Assembly: GCA_016937035.1 (NCBI GenBank)
Contig: JAFGWS010000083.1
Span: 1 to 22,807, forward strand
DNA from: Pontiellaceae bacterium
GTDB taxonomy: Bacteria > Verrucomicrobiota > Kiritimatiellia > Kiritimatiellales > Pontiellaceae
Direction: 5' to 3'
DNA length: 22,807 bases
How positions within the stretch are numbered: the stretch's first letter is position 1; every line of letters begins with the position of its first letter. Shown one piece after another: positions 7,614 through 15,159 of this stretch. The notes below the pieces were generated by a model. The model did no database searches. It worked only from the letters and a program-made list of their open reading frames with translations, and had not been told where the DNA came from. A program made the translations under genes and the position numbers.

Positions 7614-7769
7614 ATGTCCATGCACAGCAGCCTGAAAGGCGCGGCCAAAATCCGCACCAAAAGAAATGTCCTGAAGCGCTTTGAGCGCGTTGATATCCTG
7701 AAAAAGGACGGCAGATGGAAAGAAGGCGATCGCGCATTCAACCTGCCGAAAACCAAATCCCAAGACTAA
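7614..7769 (+). CDS. Small basic protein of the Verrucomicrobia/Chlamydiae type
   Basis: This 51-residue, strongly basic protein starts MSMHSSLKGAAKIRTKRNVL, continues KRFERVDILKKDGRWKEGD and ends FNLPKTKSQD. Its length and the patterns MS(L/M)HSSLK, RNVLKRFERI, W-EGD and F-LPK match from memory the TIGR04137-type small basic protein family, which is characteristic of Verrucomicrobia and Chlamydiae and thought to associate with ribosomes or RNA. GGAG at 7603-7606 sits seven bases before the ATG. A strong intrinsic terminator follows 28 bases after the stop, so it is probably transcribed mainly as a short mRNA. It is the best taxonomic marker in the window. Confidence 0.85.
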   Translation: MSMHSSLKGAAKIRTKRNVLKRFERVDILKKDGRWKEGDRAFNLPKTKSQD

Positions 7770-7797
7770 CCGAACCGCTCAGCGGAATGGATTTGTT

Positions 7798-7837
7798 AAG
7801 CACTCCAGGCACAAAGCCGGAGTGCTTTTTTTGTTTT
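7798..7837 (+). terminator. Intrinsic terminator after the small basic protein gene
   Basis: AAGCACTCC (7798-7806) pairs perfectly with GGAGTGCTT (7819-7827). The stem continues inward as GGC/GCC after one bulged A, closing on the loop ACAAA. A T-tract of seven, then G and four more T, follows at once. The next gene starts only 23 bases later. Confidence 0.92.
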
Positions 7838-7860
7838 ACCCATTTTTTTAAAGACCAAAT

Positions 7861-8622
7861 ATGAGTGAAGACCAAACCATACGACTGCAAAAATATCTGG
7901 CCGACTGCGGCCTCGGTTCCCGTCGATTCTGTGAACAGCTCATTACCGCAGGCCGAGTTTCCGTCGACGGAAAAACCATTACCGAACTGGGAACGAAGAT
8001 AAGCCCGAGCCAAAGCATTGTCTGTAACGGAAAACCGGTCTCGAAGGAACCGCCGGTTACGATCATCCTCAACAAACCGCCGAAAGTCATCTGCAGCTCC
8101 GATGATCCTCAAGGACGCACCTCCGTGATTGATCTGCTCGAAGATCTGCCGGAACGCGTCTACACGGTCGGTCGCCTTGACTTTATGAGCGAAGGGCTGA
8201 TTCTGGTCACAAACGACGGTGATCTCGCCCACGCATTGACTCACCCGCGCCATCATATTGAAAAGACCTACAAGGTCTGGATTGATTCTCCGCTGGGACA
8301 TTACCAACTCCAGAAAATGAAGCGCGGCATTCCGAATAAAGGTGAAACCCTGCGGGTGCTGGATATTCAAGAGGAGCAGACCACCCGTCAAGGGGTTGAA
8401 TATACCCTTGTGCTGGGCGAAGGCCGCAACCGCCATATCCGCAGACTGATGGAACACTTTGATAAAAAAGTATTCCGCCTGATGCGCATCGCCATCGGCC
8501 CCCTGCGCCTGACCGATCTGAAACCGGGCGAATGGCGGCGGGTAAAACCGGCAGAACTCAAGCTGCTGCGCCAGGCCATTGCCGAAAAGAGGAAGGCACC
8601 GCCTCGCAAACAAACGAGCTAA
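7861..8622 (+). CDS. Ribosomal RNA pseudouridine synthase, RsuA/RluB/RluE/RluF family
   Basis: The 253-residue cytoplasmic enzyme isomerises a specific uridine in rRNA to pseudouridine. Residues 7-54 form an S4 RNA-binding domain (IRLQKYLADCGLGSRRFCEQ, then GRVSVDG). The catalytic motif GRLDFMSEGLILVTNDGD at 104-121 carries the nucleophile Asp107. GEGRNRHIRRLMEHF further on is the conserved family C-terminal motif. Domain order and length fit RluB/RsuA; which rRNA position is modified cannot be read from the sequence. The ATG has only a weak purine stretch (AAAGACC) upstream and lies 23 bases after a strong terminator, so it depends on read-through or on a promoter overlapping the terminator. 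metY follows after 19 bases, suggesting co-transcription. Confidence 0.9.
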   Translation: MSEDQTIRLQKYLADCGLGSRRFCEQLITAGRVSVDGKTITELGTKISPSQSIVCNGKPVSKEPPVTIILNKPPKVICSSDDPQGRTSVIDLLEDLPERVYTVGRLDFMSEGLILVTNDGDLAHALTHPRHHIEKTYKVWIDSPLGHYQLQKMKRGIPNKGETLRVLDIQEEQTTRQGVEYTLVLGEGRNRHIRRLMEHFDKKVFRLMRIAIGPLRLTDLKPGEWRRVKPAELKLLRQAIAEKRKAPPRKQTS

Positions 8623-8641
8623 ACGAAAGGAATATGGAACC

Positions 8642-9904
8642 ATGAGCAAACTGGAAACGTTATGCCTGCACGCAGGCTACATCCCGGAACCCACCACAAA
8701 ATCGCAGGCGGTGCCGCTTTATCGGACCGCAGCCTACCGCTTTGACAGCACCGAACACGCAGCCAACCTTTTCGCCCTGAAAGAGCCGGGCAACATTTAC
8801 ACCCGGCTGATGAATCCCACCACCGCAGTTCTGGAAGAACGCGTAGCAGCACTCGAAGGCGGCGCAGGAGCACTTGCGCTGGCATCGGGCACCAGCGCCA
8901 TCTTTTACAGCATCATCAATCTGGCTCAGGCCGGAGATGAAATTGTGGCGGCAAACAACCTGTACGGAGGAACCTACACCCAGTTCAACGATATTCTGCC
9001 CTCGCTGGGCATTAAGGTGCGCTGGGTCGATCCGTCCGACCCGCAGAATTTTGCGGCGGCCATTAACGCCAAGACCAAGGCACTCTACTGCGAAACGATC
9101 GGCAACCCGGCGCTGGAGCTGGTGGATATCCAAGGCATCGCCGACGTGGCACACGCCAACGGATTGCCGCTGATTGTCGACAGCACGTTCACCTCTCCCG
9201 CCCTGCTTCGGCCGATCGAACACGGCGCGGACATTGTCGTACACTCACTGACCAAATGGTTGGGAGGCCACGGCACCTCCATCGGCGGTATTGTGGTGGA
9301 TTCGGGAAAGTTTGACTGGACGACCGGCAAGCATCCCTTGCTGTCCGAACCCGACCCCAGCTACCACGACATCCGCTACGCCAGCGACCTCGGCGACCTT
9401 AATCCCCTCGCGTACATTCTGCGCATGAGACTGGTTCCGCTGCGCAACCTCGGCGCGGCCATTGCACCGGATAACGCGTGGTACATCCTGCAGGGCATTG
9501 AAACGCTTATGCTGCGCATGGAGCGCCACTCCGAAAACGGTCTGGCCGTGGCGAAACACCTTCAGCAGAGCGATAAGGTCGAGTGGGTCAAATATGCCGG
9601 ATTCGATCCGAAGGCCGAAACCTATCTCCCGAACGGAGCCGGCGGAATGGTGGTCTTCGAGATCAAGGGCGGCGAAGAGGCCGGGCGCAAATTTATTGAA
9701 GCGCTCAAGCTCTTTTCGCACTTGGCGAATGTCGGCGATGCAAAGAGCCTGGCGATTCACCCGGCCAGCACCACGCATTCGCAGCTGACGGCGGAACAGC
9801 AGGCCGCCGGTGGAATTTCGCCCGGTCTCATCCGCCTTTCGGTAGGGCTTGAACACATTGACGATATCCTGTCTGATATTGACCAAGCGCTGTCGAACGT
9901 GTAA
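8642..9904 (+). CDS. metY: O-acetylhomoserine sulfhydrylase (MetY)
   Basis: The 420-residue PLP enzyme of the Cys/Met metabolism family joins O-acetylhomoserine with sulfide to give homocysteine and acetate. The PLP-binding lysine is Lys205 in HSLTKWLGGHGTSIGG. Phosphate- and substrate-binding family motifs are present: NIYTRLMNPT (51-60), ASGTSAI (81-87), YGGTY (108-112) and DSTFTSP (180-186). Start ATG 8642 fits the family N-terminus SKLETLCLHAGY, and AAAGGA lies about 11 bases upstream; the longer frame from 8579 overlaps rluB and adds nonsense. metX, encoding the enzyme that makes its substrate, follows 49 bases later, so the two form the direct-sulfhydrylation route to methionine. No SAM riboswitch is visible upstream. 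Confidence 0.95.
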   Translation: MSKLETLCLHAGYIPEPTTKSQAVPLYRTAAYRFDSTEHAANLFALKEPGNIYTRLMNPTTAVLEERVAALEGGAGALALASGTSAIFYSIINLAQAGDEIVAANNLYGGTYTQFNDILPSLGIKVRWVDPSDPQNFAAAINAKTKALYCETIGNPALELVDIQGIADVAHANGLPLIVDSTFTSPALLRPIEHGADIVVHSLTKWLGGHGTSIGGIVVDSGKFDWTTGKHPLLSEPDPSYHDIRYASDLGDLNPLAYILRMRLVPLRNLGAAIAPDNAWYILQGIETLMLRMERHSENGLAVAKHLQQSDKVEWVKYAGFDPKAETYLPNGAGGMVVFEIKGGEEAGRKFIEALKLFSHLANVGDAKSLAIHPASTTHSQLTAEQQAAGGISPGLIRLSVGLEHIDDILSDIDQALSNV

Positions 9905-9917
9905 ACGAAATTTATAC

Positions 9918-9941
9918 GGCCATCCCACAACAGGGATGGCC
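9918..9941 (+). promoter_or_regulatory. Perfect 9-bp hairpin in the metY-metX spacer
   Basis: GGCCATCCC (9918-9926) and GGGATGGCC (9933-9941) are exact inverted repeats around ACAACA. Only three T follow, so it is a weak terminator at best. The metX ribosome-binding site (GGGGA, 9945-9949) begins three bases downstream. It could attenuate or stabilise the mRNA, or set the metX-to-metY ratio; this is inference. Confidence 0.7.
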
Positions 9942-9953
9942 TTTGGGGATGTA

Positions 9954-11096
9954 ATGGAAATTAGAAGTCAGTTTTTCACCTATGGAGAAACCCCTGAAGA
10001 CCGCCTTTTGCTGCACACCGGCGAGGCCTTCGGACCGGTCACCCTTGCGTACGAAACCTACGGAACACTCAATGAGCAGAAGGACAATGCCGTCCTGATC
10101 TTTCATGCGCTTTCGGGCTCGCAGCATCTCGCCGGATTTAACCCTGAAGTGCCCGGCGTCGGCGATCTCTGGAACGACGCCTGTCAACTGGGTTGGTGGG
10201 ACGACTTTGTTGGACCCGGAAAACCGGTCGACACCGATCGGTTCTTCGTCATCTGCGTAAACTATCTGTGCGGCTGTTACGGAAGCACCGGCCCCTCCTC
10301 CATCAATCCCGAAACCGGAAAACCCTACGGCGGAGATTTCCCCCGCATCAGCTTCGGCGACATTGTCGACTCCCAGCTCCCGCTCTTTGATCATTTAGGC
10401 ATCAAAAAATTTCACGCTGTCATCGGCTCCTCGCTCGGGGGCATGCTCGTGCTCAACTTTTCCACGCGCTATCCCGAACGGGTCGATCGCGTAATCTCGG
10501 TTGCGTGCGGTCTCGACTCGACGATTCTCACGCGCGTCCACAATCTGGAGCAGATTCTCGCCATCGAAAACGATCCCAACTTCTGCAACGGACATTACTA
10601 CGACGGCCCCGCCCCGCTGCGCGGCCTCGCGCTCGCCCGTATGATTTCGCACAAAACCTTCGTTTCGCTCTACGACATGGAAATGCGCATGACGGACCGG
10701 TGCGAACAGGAGGAGGACGAATTTTCGTGGTATAAAATCAAAACCCCGCTCGAATCCTTCATCCTTCACCAAGGGCGTAAATTTCTGAAGCGCTTCGATG
10801 CCAACACCTATCTTTATCTCATTGCCGGATGGACCAACTATCACCTCAAGGACGATACCGGATTTGAGAGTTACAAAGCCCTTTTTGAGCGCTGTAAACA
10901 CCAGAAACATCTCGTCTTCAGCATCGACTCCGATGTCTGCTTCTACCCCGAGGAACAGGAAGAGATTCACAAACACCTGCTCTCTGCCGGCGTGGAATCC
11001 GAATACATCGTCGTCCATTCCGTCAAAGGACACGACTCCTTCCTGATTGAACCCCAGCTCTATGCCGACTCGATCCACAATATGCTCGAAAAATAA
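9954..11096 (+). CDS. metX: Homoserine O-acetyltransferase (MetX)
   Basis: The 380-residue alpha/beta-hydrolase activates homoserine with an acyl group, normally from acetyl-CoA, to feed MetY. The nucleophile elbow is GSSLGG at 158-163 with Ser160. The acid is Asp327 in SIDSDVCFYPEEQ, and the histidine is His360 in KGHDSFLIEP. The N-terminal LAYETYGTLN and the HALSGS-H stretch are family hallmarks. I chose ATG 9954 (MEIRSQFFTYG) because family members begin about here and GGGGA lies four bases upstream; ATG 9936 lies inside the hairpin. Pairing with MetY favours acetyl over succinyl transfer. No clear terminator follows the stop. Confidence 0.93.
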   Translation: MEIRSQFFTYGETPEDRLLLHTGEAFGPVTLAYETYGTLNEQKDNAVLIFHALSGSQHLAGFNPEVPGVGDLWNDACQLGWWDDFVGPGKPVDTDRFFVICVNYLCGCYGSTGPSSINPETGKPYGGDFPRISFGDIVDSQLPLFDHLGIKKFHAVIGSSLGGMLVLNFSTRYPERVDRVISVACGLDSTILTRVHNLEQILAIENDPNFCNGHYYDGPAPLRGLALARMISHKTFVSLYDMEMRMTDRCEQEEDEFSWYKIKTPLESFILHQGRKFLKRFDANTYLYLIAGWTNYHLKDDTGFESYKALFERCKHQKHLVFSIDSDVCFYPEEQEEIHKHLLSAGVESEYIVVHSVKGHDSFLIEPQLYADSIHNMLEK

Positions 11097-11192
11097 GCGC
11101 TCGCTGAATTCTCCTGAACCCACACGTTTCCCATCATATTCCGTTTGGCCCTGTCCCGTATAAACGCATAGGGAGTTGAACGCAATTGTGAG

Positions 11193-11221
11193 TTGTTGGA
11201 GTTCGCCGCAGGTGCTATTCC
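11193..11221 (+). promoter_or_regulatory. Candidate promoter for the AraC-type regulator
   Basis: TTGTTG (11193-11198) and TATTCC (11216-11221) are separated by 17 bases, and TGC before the -10 gives an extended -10. Transcription would start near 11228 and produce a leader of about 120 bases containing the hairpin and tandem repeat listed next. Confidence 0.35.
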
Positions 11222-11271
11222 TAACGATATGTCGAAAGAAAGGTGAATCCCGTGCGGCGAGTGGAAAGCGG

Positions 11272-11295
11272 AAGGTGTTTTTTGAACAACACCTT
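11272..11295 (+). repeat. 8-bp inverted repeat in the araC-type gene leader
   Basis: AAGGTGTT (11272-11279) pairs with AACACCTT (11288-11295) across TTTTGAAC. It has no T-tract. It may be a leader structure or part of a dispersed repeat with the adjacent tandem duplication. Confidence 0.55.
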
Positions 11296-11311
11296 GGAGA
11301 CAATGCAATTC

Positions 11312-11339
11312 CACCTGATAACTGACACCTGATAACTGA
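11312..11339 (+). repeat. 14-bp perfect tandem duplication CACCTGATAACTGA
   Basis: Two adjacent exact copies (11312-11325 and 11326-11339) end 10 bases before the ATG at 11350. Each half contains TGATAACTGA. Sequences built on (A)CTGATAACTGAT are familiar as dispersed intergenic filler in several bacterial groups, so this could be a genome-wide repeat. It could also be an AraC-type direct-repeat operator. Confidence 0.75.
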
Positions 11340-11349
11340 TCTTGGGGGA

Positions 11350-12165
11350 ATGGGGTCGAAAAAAATGATACGTTATTTGGCAAGTGGATATCGCAATTTT
11401 GTGGAGCAGCCGCTTCCGATCGAAGAGCGGTTTAATTGGGAAATTCATGTGGTGGCAGAGGGCGAAATGGCCCCCGTTTTCCCGGATAGACCCGAAATGC
11501 CGCTGAAGAAACGATATGTGTGGGTTATCCCGCCGGGTGTCGCCTATGGTTGGCGCAGAGGGAAAAATCCGCCTAAACGCTATGTAATACACCTGACGTC
11601 AGTGCCCAATGTGCTCAAACAGGCGGTCGAAGACACCGGATATTTTGCCCGAGAAATCACCGAAAGCGAAGTGGATCAGGTCGATAGAATTTATCGACGG
11701 CTCGAAAAGTATGCCATGAATCTTTCCCCCATCGGCGAGCTTAAACTGGAACGAGCGGTGATTGATTTGGCTCTGCTGCTGCTCAACGGCGTTAAGCTGG
11801 AAAGAGCTGTTCCAATCCACAAGGTGGATGAACAGCGGGTGGAATCAGTGCTGATTTGGTATCGCGAGCACATGAACGAATCGCCGACCATCGATGCCGC
11901 GGCCGCAGTGATCAATCTTTCGGCAGGCCACCTGCGGCGCACCTTTCAGCACGTGAAGGGATGCTCTCCTCATGAAGCATTCATAACCCTCCGAATTGAA
12001 CGCTCCAAAGAACTGCTCAGCTCAACCTCCAGAGATCTACAGCAGATTGCACGACAATGCGGTTTCAGCAGCGACAGCGACTTTTGCCGCGTCTTTTCCA
12101 AATACTGCGGCATTTCGCCGCACAAGTGGCGAACCAATATTACACGCCAAGACGCACGCGGTTGA
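11350..12165 (+). CDS. AraC-family transcriptional regulator
   Basis: The protein has 271 residues from ATG 11350, or 266 from ATG 11365, which has GGGG about nine bases upstream; the GGGGG next to the first ATG is too close, so the shorter form may be right. Residues about 6-85 are an N-terminal sensor of cupin-like character (RFNWEIHVVAEG, VWVIPPGVAYGW). Residues about 165-262 are the double helix-turn-helix: the first helix pair spans about 179-200 (IDAAAAVINLSAGHLRRTF), the second spans 229-250 (LQQIARQCGFSSDSDFCRVF), followed by the family ending GISPHKWR. The ligand is unknown; many such regulators control sugar-use genes, but no obvious target lies beside it. It is flanked by noncoding gaps of 253 and 322 bp and is likely monocistronic. 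Confidence 0.88.
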   Translation: MGSKKMIRYLASGYRNFVEQPLPIEERFNWEIHVVAEGEMAPVFPDRPEMPLKKRYVWVIPPGVAYGWRRGKNPPKRYVIHLTSVPNVLKQAVEDTGYFAREITESEVDQVDRIYRRLEKYAMNLSPIGELKLERAVIDLALLLLNGVKLERAVPIHKVDEQRVESVLIWYREHMNESPTIDAAAAVINLSAGHLRRTFQHVKGCSPHEAFITLRIERSKELLSSTSRDLQQIARQCGFSSDSDFCRVFSKYCGISPHKWRTNITRQDARG

Positions 12166-12487
12166 TCGCCGTAGACAGGGTTCCATGTGACTCGTCCGGC
12201 TGCACCAGCTCAATCTCGTACTACTTCGAGCAGCCACCTCCTCGGCTCGAAGAGCTGAAGAAAATGAGTGCAACCCTTTGCGCGAAAATCGAAAAACAAA
12301 GCCACTTATTCCTGCGAACAGCAAAAAACAGCTGTCGGCGTTGACAATTTTTTTTCCTGAGTTTATGTATAAAGCAAAATCGAACCGGACTAATTGTCTC
12401 CACGCTTGGCACCTTTGTCGGTAAATTTGTTCCCGCATGCTGTGTTTTCCGGAGATCATTTGGTTTCTTTGCAAGGAGAGTGAAAAC
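12166..12487. other. Intergenic region, 322 bp, with one inverted repeat and a promoter-like element
   Basis: I see no gene here. CTTCGAGC (12224-12231) and GCTCGAAG (12245-12252) form an exact 8-bp inverted repeat with a 13-base loop, 58 bases after the AraC-type stop. Without a T-tract it is a doubtful terminator. The rest carries the candidate promoter at 12341-12369 and the ribosome-binding site AAGGAG at 12473-12478. Confidence 0.5.
12341..12369 (+). promoter_or_regulatory. Candidate promoter for the IIA-CBS / permease operon
   Basis: A perfect TTGACA (12341-12346) is followed by a T-rich spacer. TATGTA (12364-12369) lies at the ideal 17-bp spacing, and a better-looking TATAAA (12368-12373) at 21 bp, which is too far. 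The implied 5' leader is about 110 bases. Confidence 0.45.
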
Positions 12488-13411
12488 ATGACGACGAGCA
12501 AGGGCGTCTGCATTGCAGACTATCTGGATGAGGAGTGCATCGCGTGTAATATCGATGCAGATTCGCGCGATGAGGTGGTGGATCGACTGGTCGAACTGAT
12601 TCATCGCAAAATGAACGCGTTTGATCGTACAGCGGCCTTTGCTGCGGTTCTGGAACGCGAACGTCTCTCCCCTACTGTTCTGGCCGAGGGACTGGCCCTT
12701 CCGCATGCGCGGATCGACGGACTTCCCCGTCCGTATCTGGCGATGGCAACAAAGCACCATGGTGTCGATTTTAAGGCTCCCGGCGAGGAGCCGGTGAATG
12801 TGATTGTCCTGATCCTGACGCCGAAGGATGATCCAGGGGCTTATCTACGGCTGGTGGCCTCGCTTTCCAAAACGCTTGGAGCTCCACATGTACTCAAACA
12901 GCTGGTGGCGGTCGACAAAGCCCGCGAAGTGCTGGGCATCCTTACCGAAGGCCCGGAAAGGGAAAACATCAAGCTGAACGCAATGAATGTCATGAGCCGC
13001 AATCCGGTTACCCTCGACGAAGGCGATACGCTGGCCCACGCGATTCAGGCTTTCTGTTCGAATCGGATTATGGATATTCCCGTGGTCGATGAGGATGGCG
13101 ATCTGCGCGGAGTAATCGCCATCGAAGATCTGCTTGGGCTGAGCCTTCCCCAGCATCTTCTATGGATGGAGGATCTGACCCCGATTGAAAATTTTGAGCC
13201 GTTTTCCGAGCTGCTGCGTAAGGACTCCGAAACCAAGGTCGCCGATTTTATGCACGACAAGTTTGTAGCCATTCCGCCGGAAATGCCGGCTATACAGCTC
13301 GCTAAAATATTCCTGATGCAGGGAATTCGACAGATTCAGGTCGTGGAGGGACGCCGATTTTTGGGATCGGTGAATCTCGATAGTTTTAGTTCTCAGATTT
13401 TCTGGGCGTAA
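12488..13411 (+). CDS. PTS EIIA domain fused to a CBS-domain pair (putative transporter regulator)
   Basis: The 307-residue cytoplasmic protein starts with a PTS EIIA type-2 (fructose/nitrogen-type) domain at residues about 8-155. The phospho-accepting histidine is His73 in GLALPHARIDGL, the typical LPH(A/G) context. Two CBS domains follow at about 167-220 (VMSRNPVTLDEGDTLAHA, IPVVDEDGDLRGVI) and 252-303 (ADFMHDKFVAIPPEM); such pairs usually bind adenine nucleotides. No EIIB or EIIC is encoded nearby, so it is probably regulatory and not sugar-transporting. The ATG at 12488 has AAGGAG nine bases upstream; the longer frame from 12437 would add 17 residues before that site. The stop is 12 bases before the permease start, so the two are almost certainly co-expressed. 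I infer that phosphorylation and nucleotide binding gate the permease. Confidence 0.88.
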   Translation: MTTSKGVCIADYLDEECIACNIDADSRDEVVDRLVELIHRKMNAFDRTAAFAAVLERERLSPTVLAEGLALPHARIDGLPRPYLAMATKHHGVDFKAPGEEPVNVIVLILTPKDDPGAYLRLVASLSKTLGAPHVLKQLVAVDKAREVLGILTEGPERENIKLNAMNVMSRNPVTLDEGDTLAHAIQAFCSNRIMDIPVVDEDGDLRGVIAIEDLLGLSLPQHLLWMEDLTPIENFEPFSELLRKDSETKVADFMHDKFVAIPPEMPAIQLAKIFLMQGIRQIQVVEGRRFLGSVNLDSFSSQIFWA

Positions 13412-13423
13412 TAAGGAGGCGGC

Positions 13424-14845
13424 ATGCACGGAGAAGAAAACGGCGCAGTACTTTCAACAAAACAGTTGCTGGCGCGAATGGTAGTGCTTTTACTGATCAG
13501 CGTCGGCATCGGGTTTTCAGGAAAGTTGTTTGGCGGTTTTGAAGAAAAGCAGGTCGTGGCAACGAGCGTATTTCTGGCCATTATTCTCGGCACGCTCTTT
13601 TTCTGGACCTTCCGCCTTTCCATCGCCTTTCTCGGGCTGACGGTGCTCATCTTCACGCACTGCCTCGACATCGAACACTTCGTCGCCTCGGCGGAGCTTC
13701 CGGTGATCCTGTTTCTGGTGGGTATGATGATTGTGGTGGGCGCGCTGCGTGATCTCGGCTTTTTTACCTGGGTGGTTCAGTCGCTGATTTCCATTCCCAA
13801 TATGACCGGACGCAAGTTTATTGCCGCCACGGCTGTCGCTTCGGCCTTGTTGGCCTGCGCCGTGGACGAAGTTACGTCGATCATCTTTATCGCTACGCTC
13901 ATTTTTCAAGTGTGCAACCGGCTCAAGCTCAATCCAACGCCCTATATCATTATCTGCGTCCTGTGCACCAATATCGGCAGCGCCGGCACCATGATGGGTA
14001 ATCCTGTGGGCATCTTTATCGGAACGAAGGCGGGACTGACTTTCGGCGACTTTTTCACCTGGGCTTTTCCGATCATGCTGGCCTCGCTGGGATCATGCGT
14101 TGTCGTTTGCCTCATGTGGTACCGCAAGGAGCTGCACGAGTTTGACGAACGACTGAAGGACCGTATGGAGCGGCAGCTGAGTCTGGTCCCAAAAGTAGCT
14201 GTTCCTTATCGCCGCGGTCTCGCCGTGCTGCTGCTCACTCTAACCTTTATTGCATCGCACCACGCCTTGGAAGAGGGGCTTCACTTGGGTAAGAACAGTA
14301 TTCTGCTGGTGGCTCCGCTGGCCTGTTCCGGCATTATCATGCTGTTTAAACGCGATCGCGCCCGCTTCTATGTGGAGCACGAAGTGGACTGGTGGACGCT
14401 GCTCTTTTTCATGCTGCTCTTTGCGATCGCCGGCACGCTTGAGCATACGAAGGTAACCCGAGTCATTGCCGATGGTTTCGTCAACCTTTGCGGCGACAAG
14501 CCGGCGATCTTGATTCCGTCCATCATGACCACCACAGCGCTCGGCTCGGCGTTCGTGGACAATGTCATTTTTGTGGCGGCCTTTTCGCCGGTCATCACGG
14601 CACTATCCGAAACCGTGCCCGCCATGCCGCTGTGGTGGGCGCTGCTGTTCGGTGCCTGTTTTGGGGGAAACATTACACTGATCGGCAGTACGGCTAACAT
14701 TGTCGCGCTCGGGATGCTCGAAAAGCAGGCACACTCCCATATCAGCTTTTTTCAGTGGGTCAAAATCGGTGCCTTATCCTCGCTGGTGGCCATGCTGATT
14801 GCCTGGGGCCTGCTCTCGCTCATGGCCCCTCATATGCCGCAATAA
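13424..14845 (+). CDS. Ion-transporter-superfamily permease (ArsB/NhaD/SLC13-like)
   Basis: The 473-residue integral membrane protein has about 11-13 hydrophobic segments. It shows the inverted-repeat architecture of the IT superfamily: NIGSAGTMMGNPVG at 183-196 in the first half and GNITLIGSTANIV at 415-427 in the second, each a re-entrant loop motif. Charged residues inside membrane segments include Asp148-Glu149 (AVDEVTSI) and Asp379-Asn380 (FVDNVIF), as in ArsB/NhaD-type carriers. A hydrophilic loop near 232-262 separates the halves. Substrate could be sodium/proton, a dicarboxylate, sulfate or an oxyanion; I cannot choose from sequence alone. AAGGAGG stands immediately upstream of ATG 13424, and the gene follows the IIA-CBS gene by 12 bases. 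Confidence 0.88.
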   Translation: MHGEENGAVLSTKQLLARMVVLLLISVGIGFSGKLFGGFEEKQVVATSVFLAIILGTLFFWTFRLSIAFLGLTVLIFTHCLDIEHFVASAELPVILFLVGMMIVVGALRDLGFFTWVVQSLISIPNMTGRKFIAATAVASALLACAVDEVTSIIFIATLIFQVCNRLKLNPTPYIIICVLCTNIGSAGTMMGNPVGIFIGTKAGLTFGDFFTWAFPIMLASLGSCVVVCLMWYRKELHEFDERLKDRMERQLSLVPKVAVPYRRGLAVLLLTLTFIASHHALEEGLHLGKNSILLVAPLACSGIIMLFKRDRARFYVEHEVDWWTLLFFMLLFAIAGTLEHTKVTRVIADGFVNLCGDKPAILIPSIMTTTALGSAFVDNVIFVAAFSPVITALSETVPAMPLWWALLFGACFGGNITLIGSTANIVALGMLEKQAHSHISFFQWVKIGALSSLVAMLIAWGLLSLMAPHMPQ

Positions 14846-14846
14846 C

Positions 14847-15017
14847 CGCGCTTCGGTTGCGCCGGAAAACGCCTCCCGGTTGGAATCGGTCTTTGCCGAA
14901 CTTCCTATCCGGAAAATCGGTTGCGTGGCGGCAGGGGATCGGCGCGCGGTGCGCGGGGCAGTCGATGTTCGGATCGAGAAACTTGCAGCGCCCTTCAAGG
15001 CAACGCTTCATGGAGTG
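14847..15017 (+). pseudogene. Fragment resembling the C-terminus of PurL (phosphoribosylformylglycinamidine synthase)
   Basis: In one frame just after the permease stop, 57 codons read like the end of an AIR-synthase-fold protein: SVAPENASRLESVFAELPIR, then KIGCVAA, and finally VRIEKLAAPFKATLHGV. This agrees with the V-PEN---LE--F---P---IG-V pattern and the closing L---FK-TL of PurL as I remember it. There is no start codon or glycine-rich ATP region and the frame ends in unrelated sequence, so it is a decayed remnant or chance resemblance. The rest of the 314-bp gap holds only the promoter candidate listed next. Confidence 0.4.
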
Positions 15018-15084
15018 CAGTCCACCGGTTCATTGCCGACTGATTCCCGACGCCCAGTTTTTTCTATGACGGATTGGAAAGTGC

Positions 15085-15112
15085 TTGTCTGGAATGATGT
15101 TTGCTGTATTGT
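15085..15112 (+). promoter_or_regulatory. Candidate promoter of the giant transglutaminase-solenoid gene
   Basis: TTGTCT (15085-15090) and TATTGT (15107-15112) are separated by 16 bases, 48 bases before the ATG. The region is locally AT-rich against a GC-rich background. Confidence 0.4.
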
Positions 15113-15159
15113 TTTTCAAACTTAGTAATATTGCGCTCGACGCGGTTGGGATGGGATGA

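Noticed and set aside
8560..8641. SAM riboswitch or S-box upstream of metY
   Set aside because: Only 19 bp separate metY from the preceding gene and no S-box-like stems are visible.
7738..8649. 303-codon minus-strand ORF opposite the rluB-like gene
   Set aside because: It is antisense to a gene with S4 and pseudouridine synthase motifs, and its C-terminal part crosses an intrinsic terminator.
8874..9173. Plus-strand ORF inside metY in another frame
   Set aside because: Arg/Ser/Thr-rich translation typical of a shifted read of a GC-rich gene.
10395..11303. 302-codon minus-strand ORF opposite metX
   Set aside because: It is the same shadow effect; metX has full family motifs on the plus strand.
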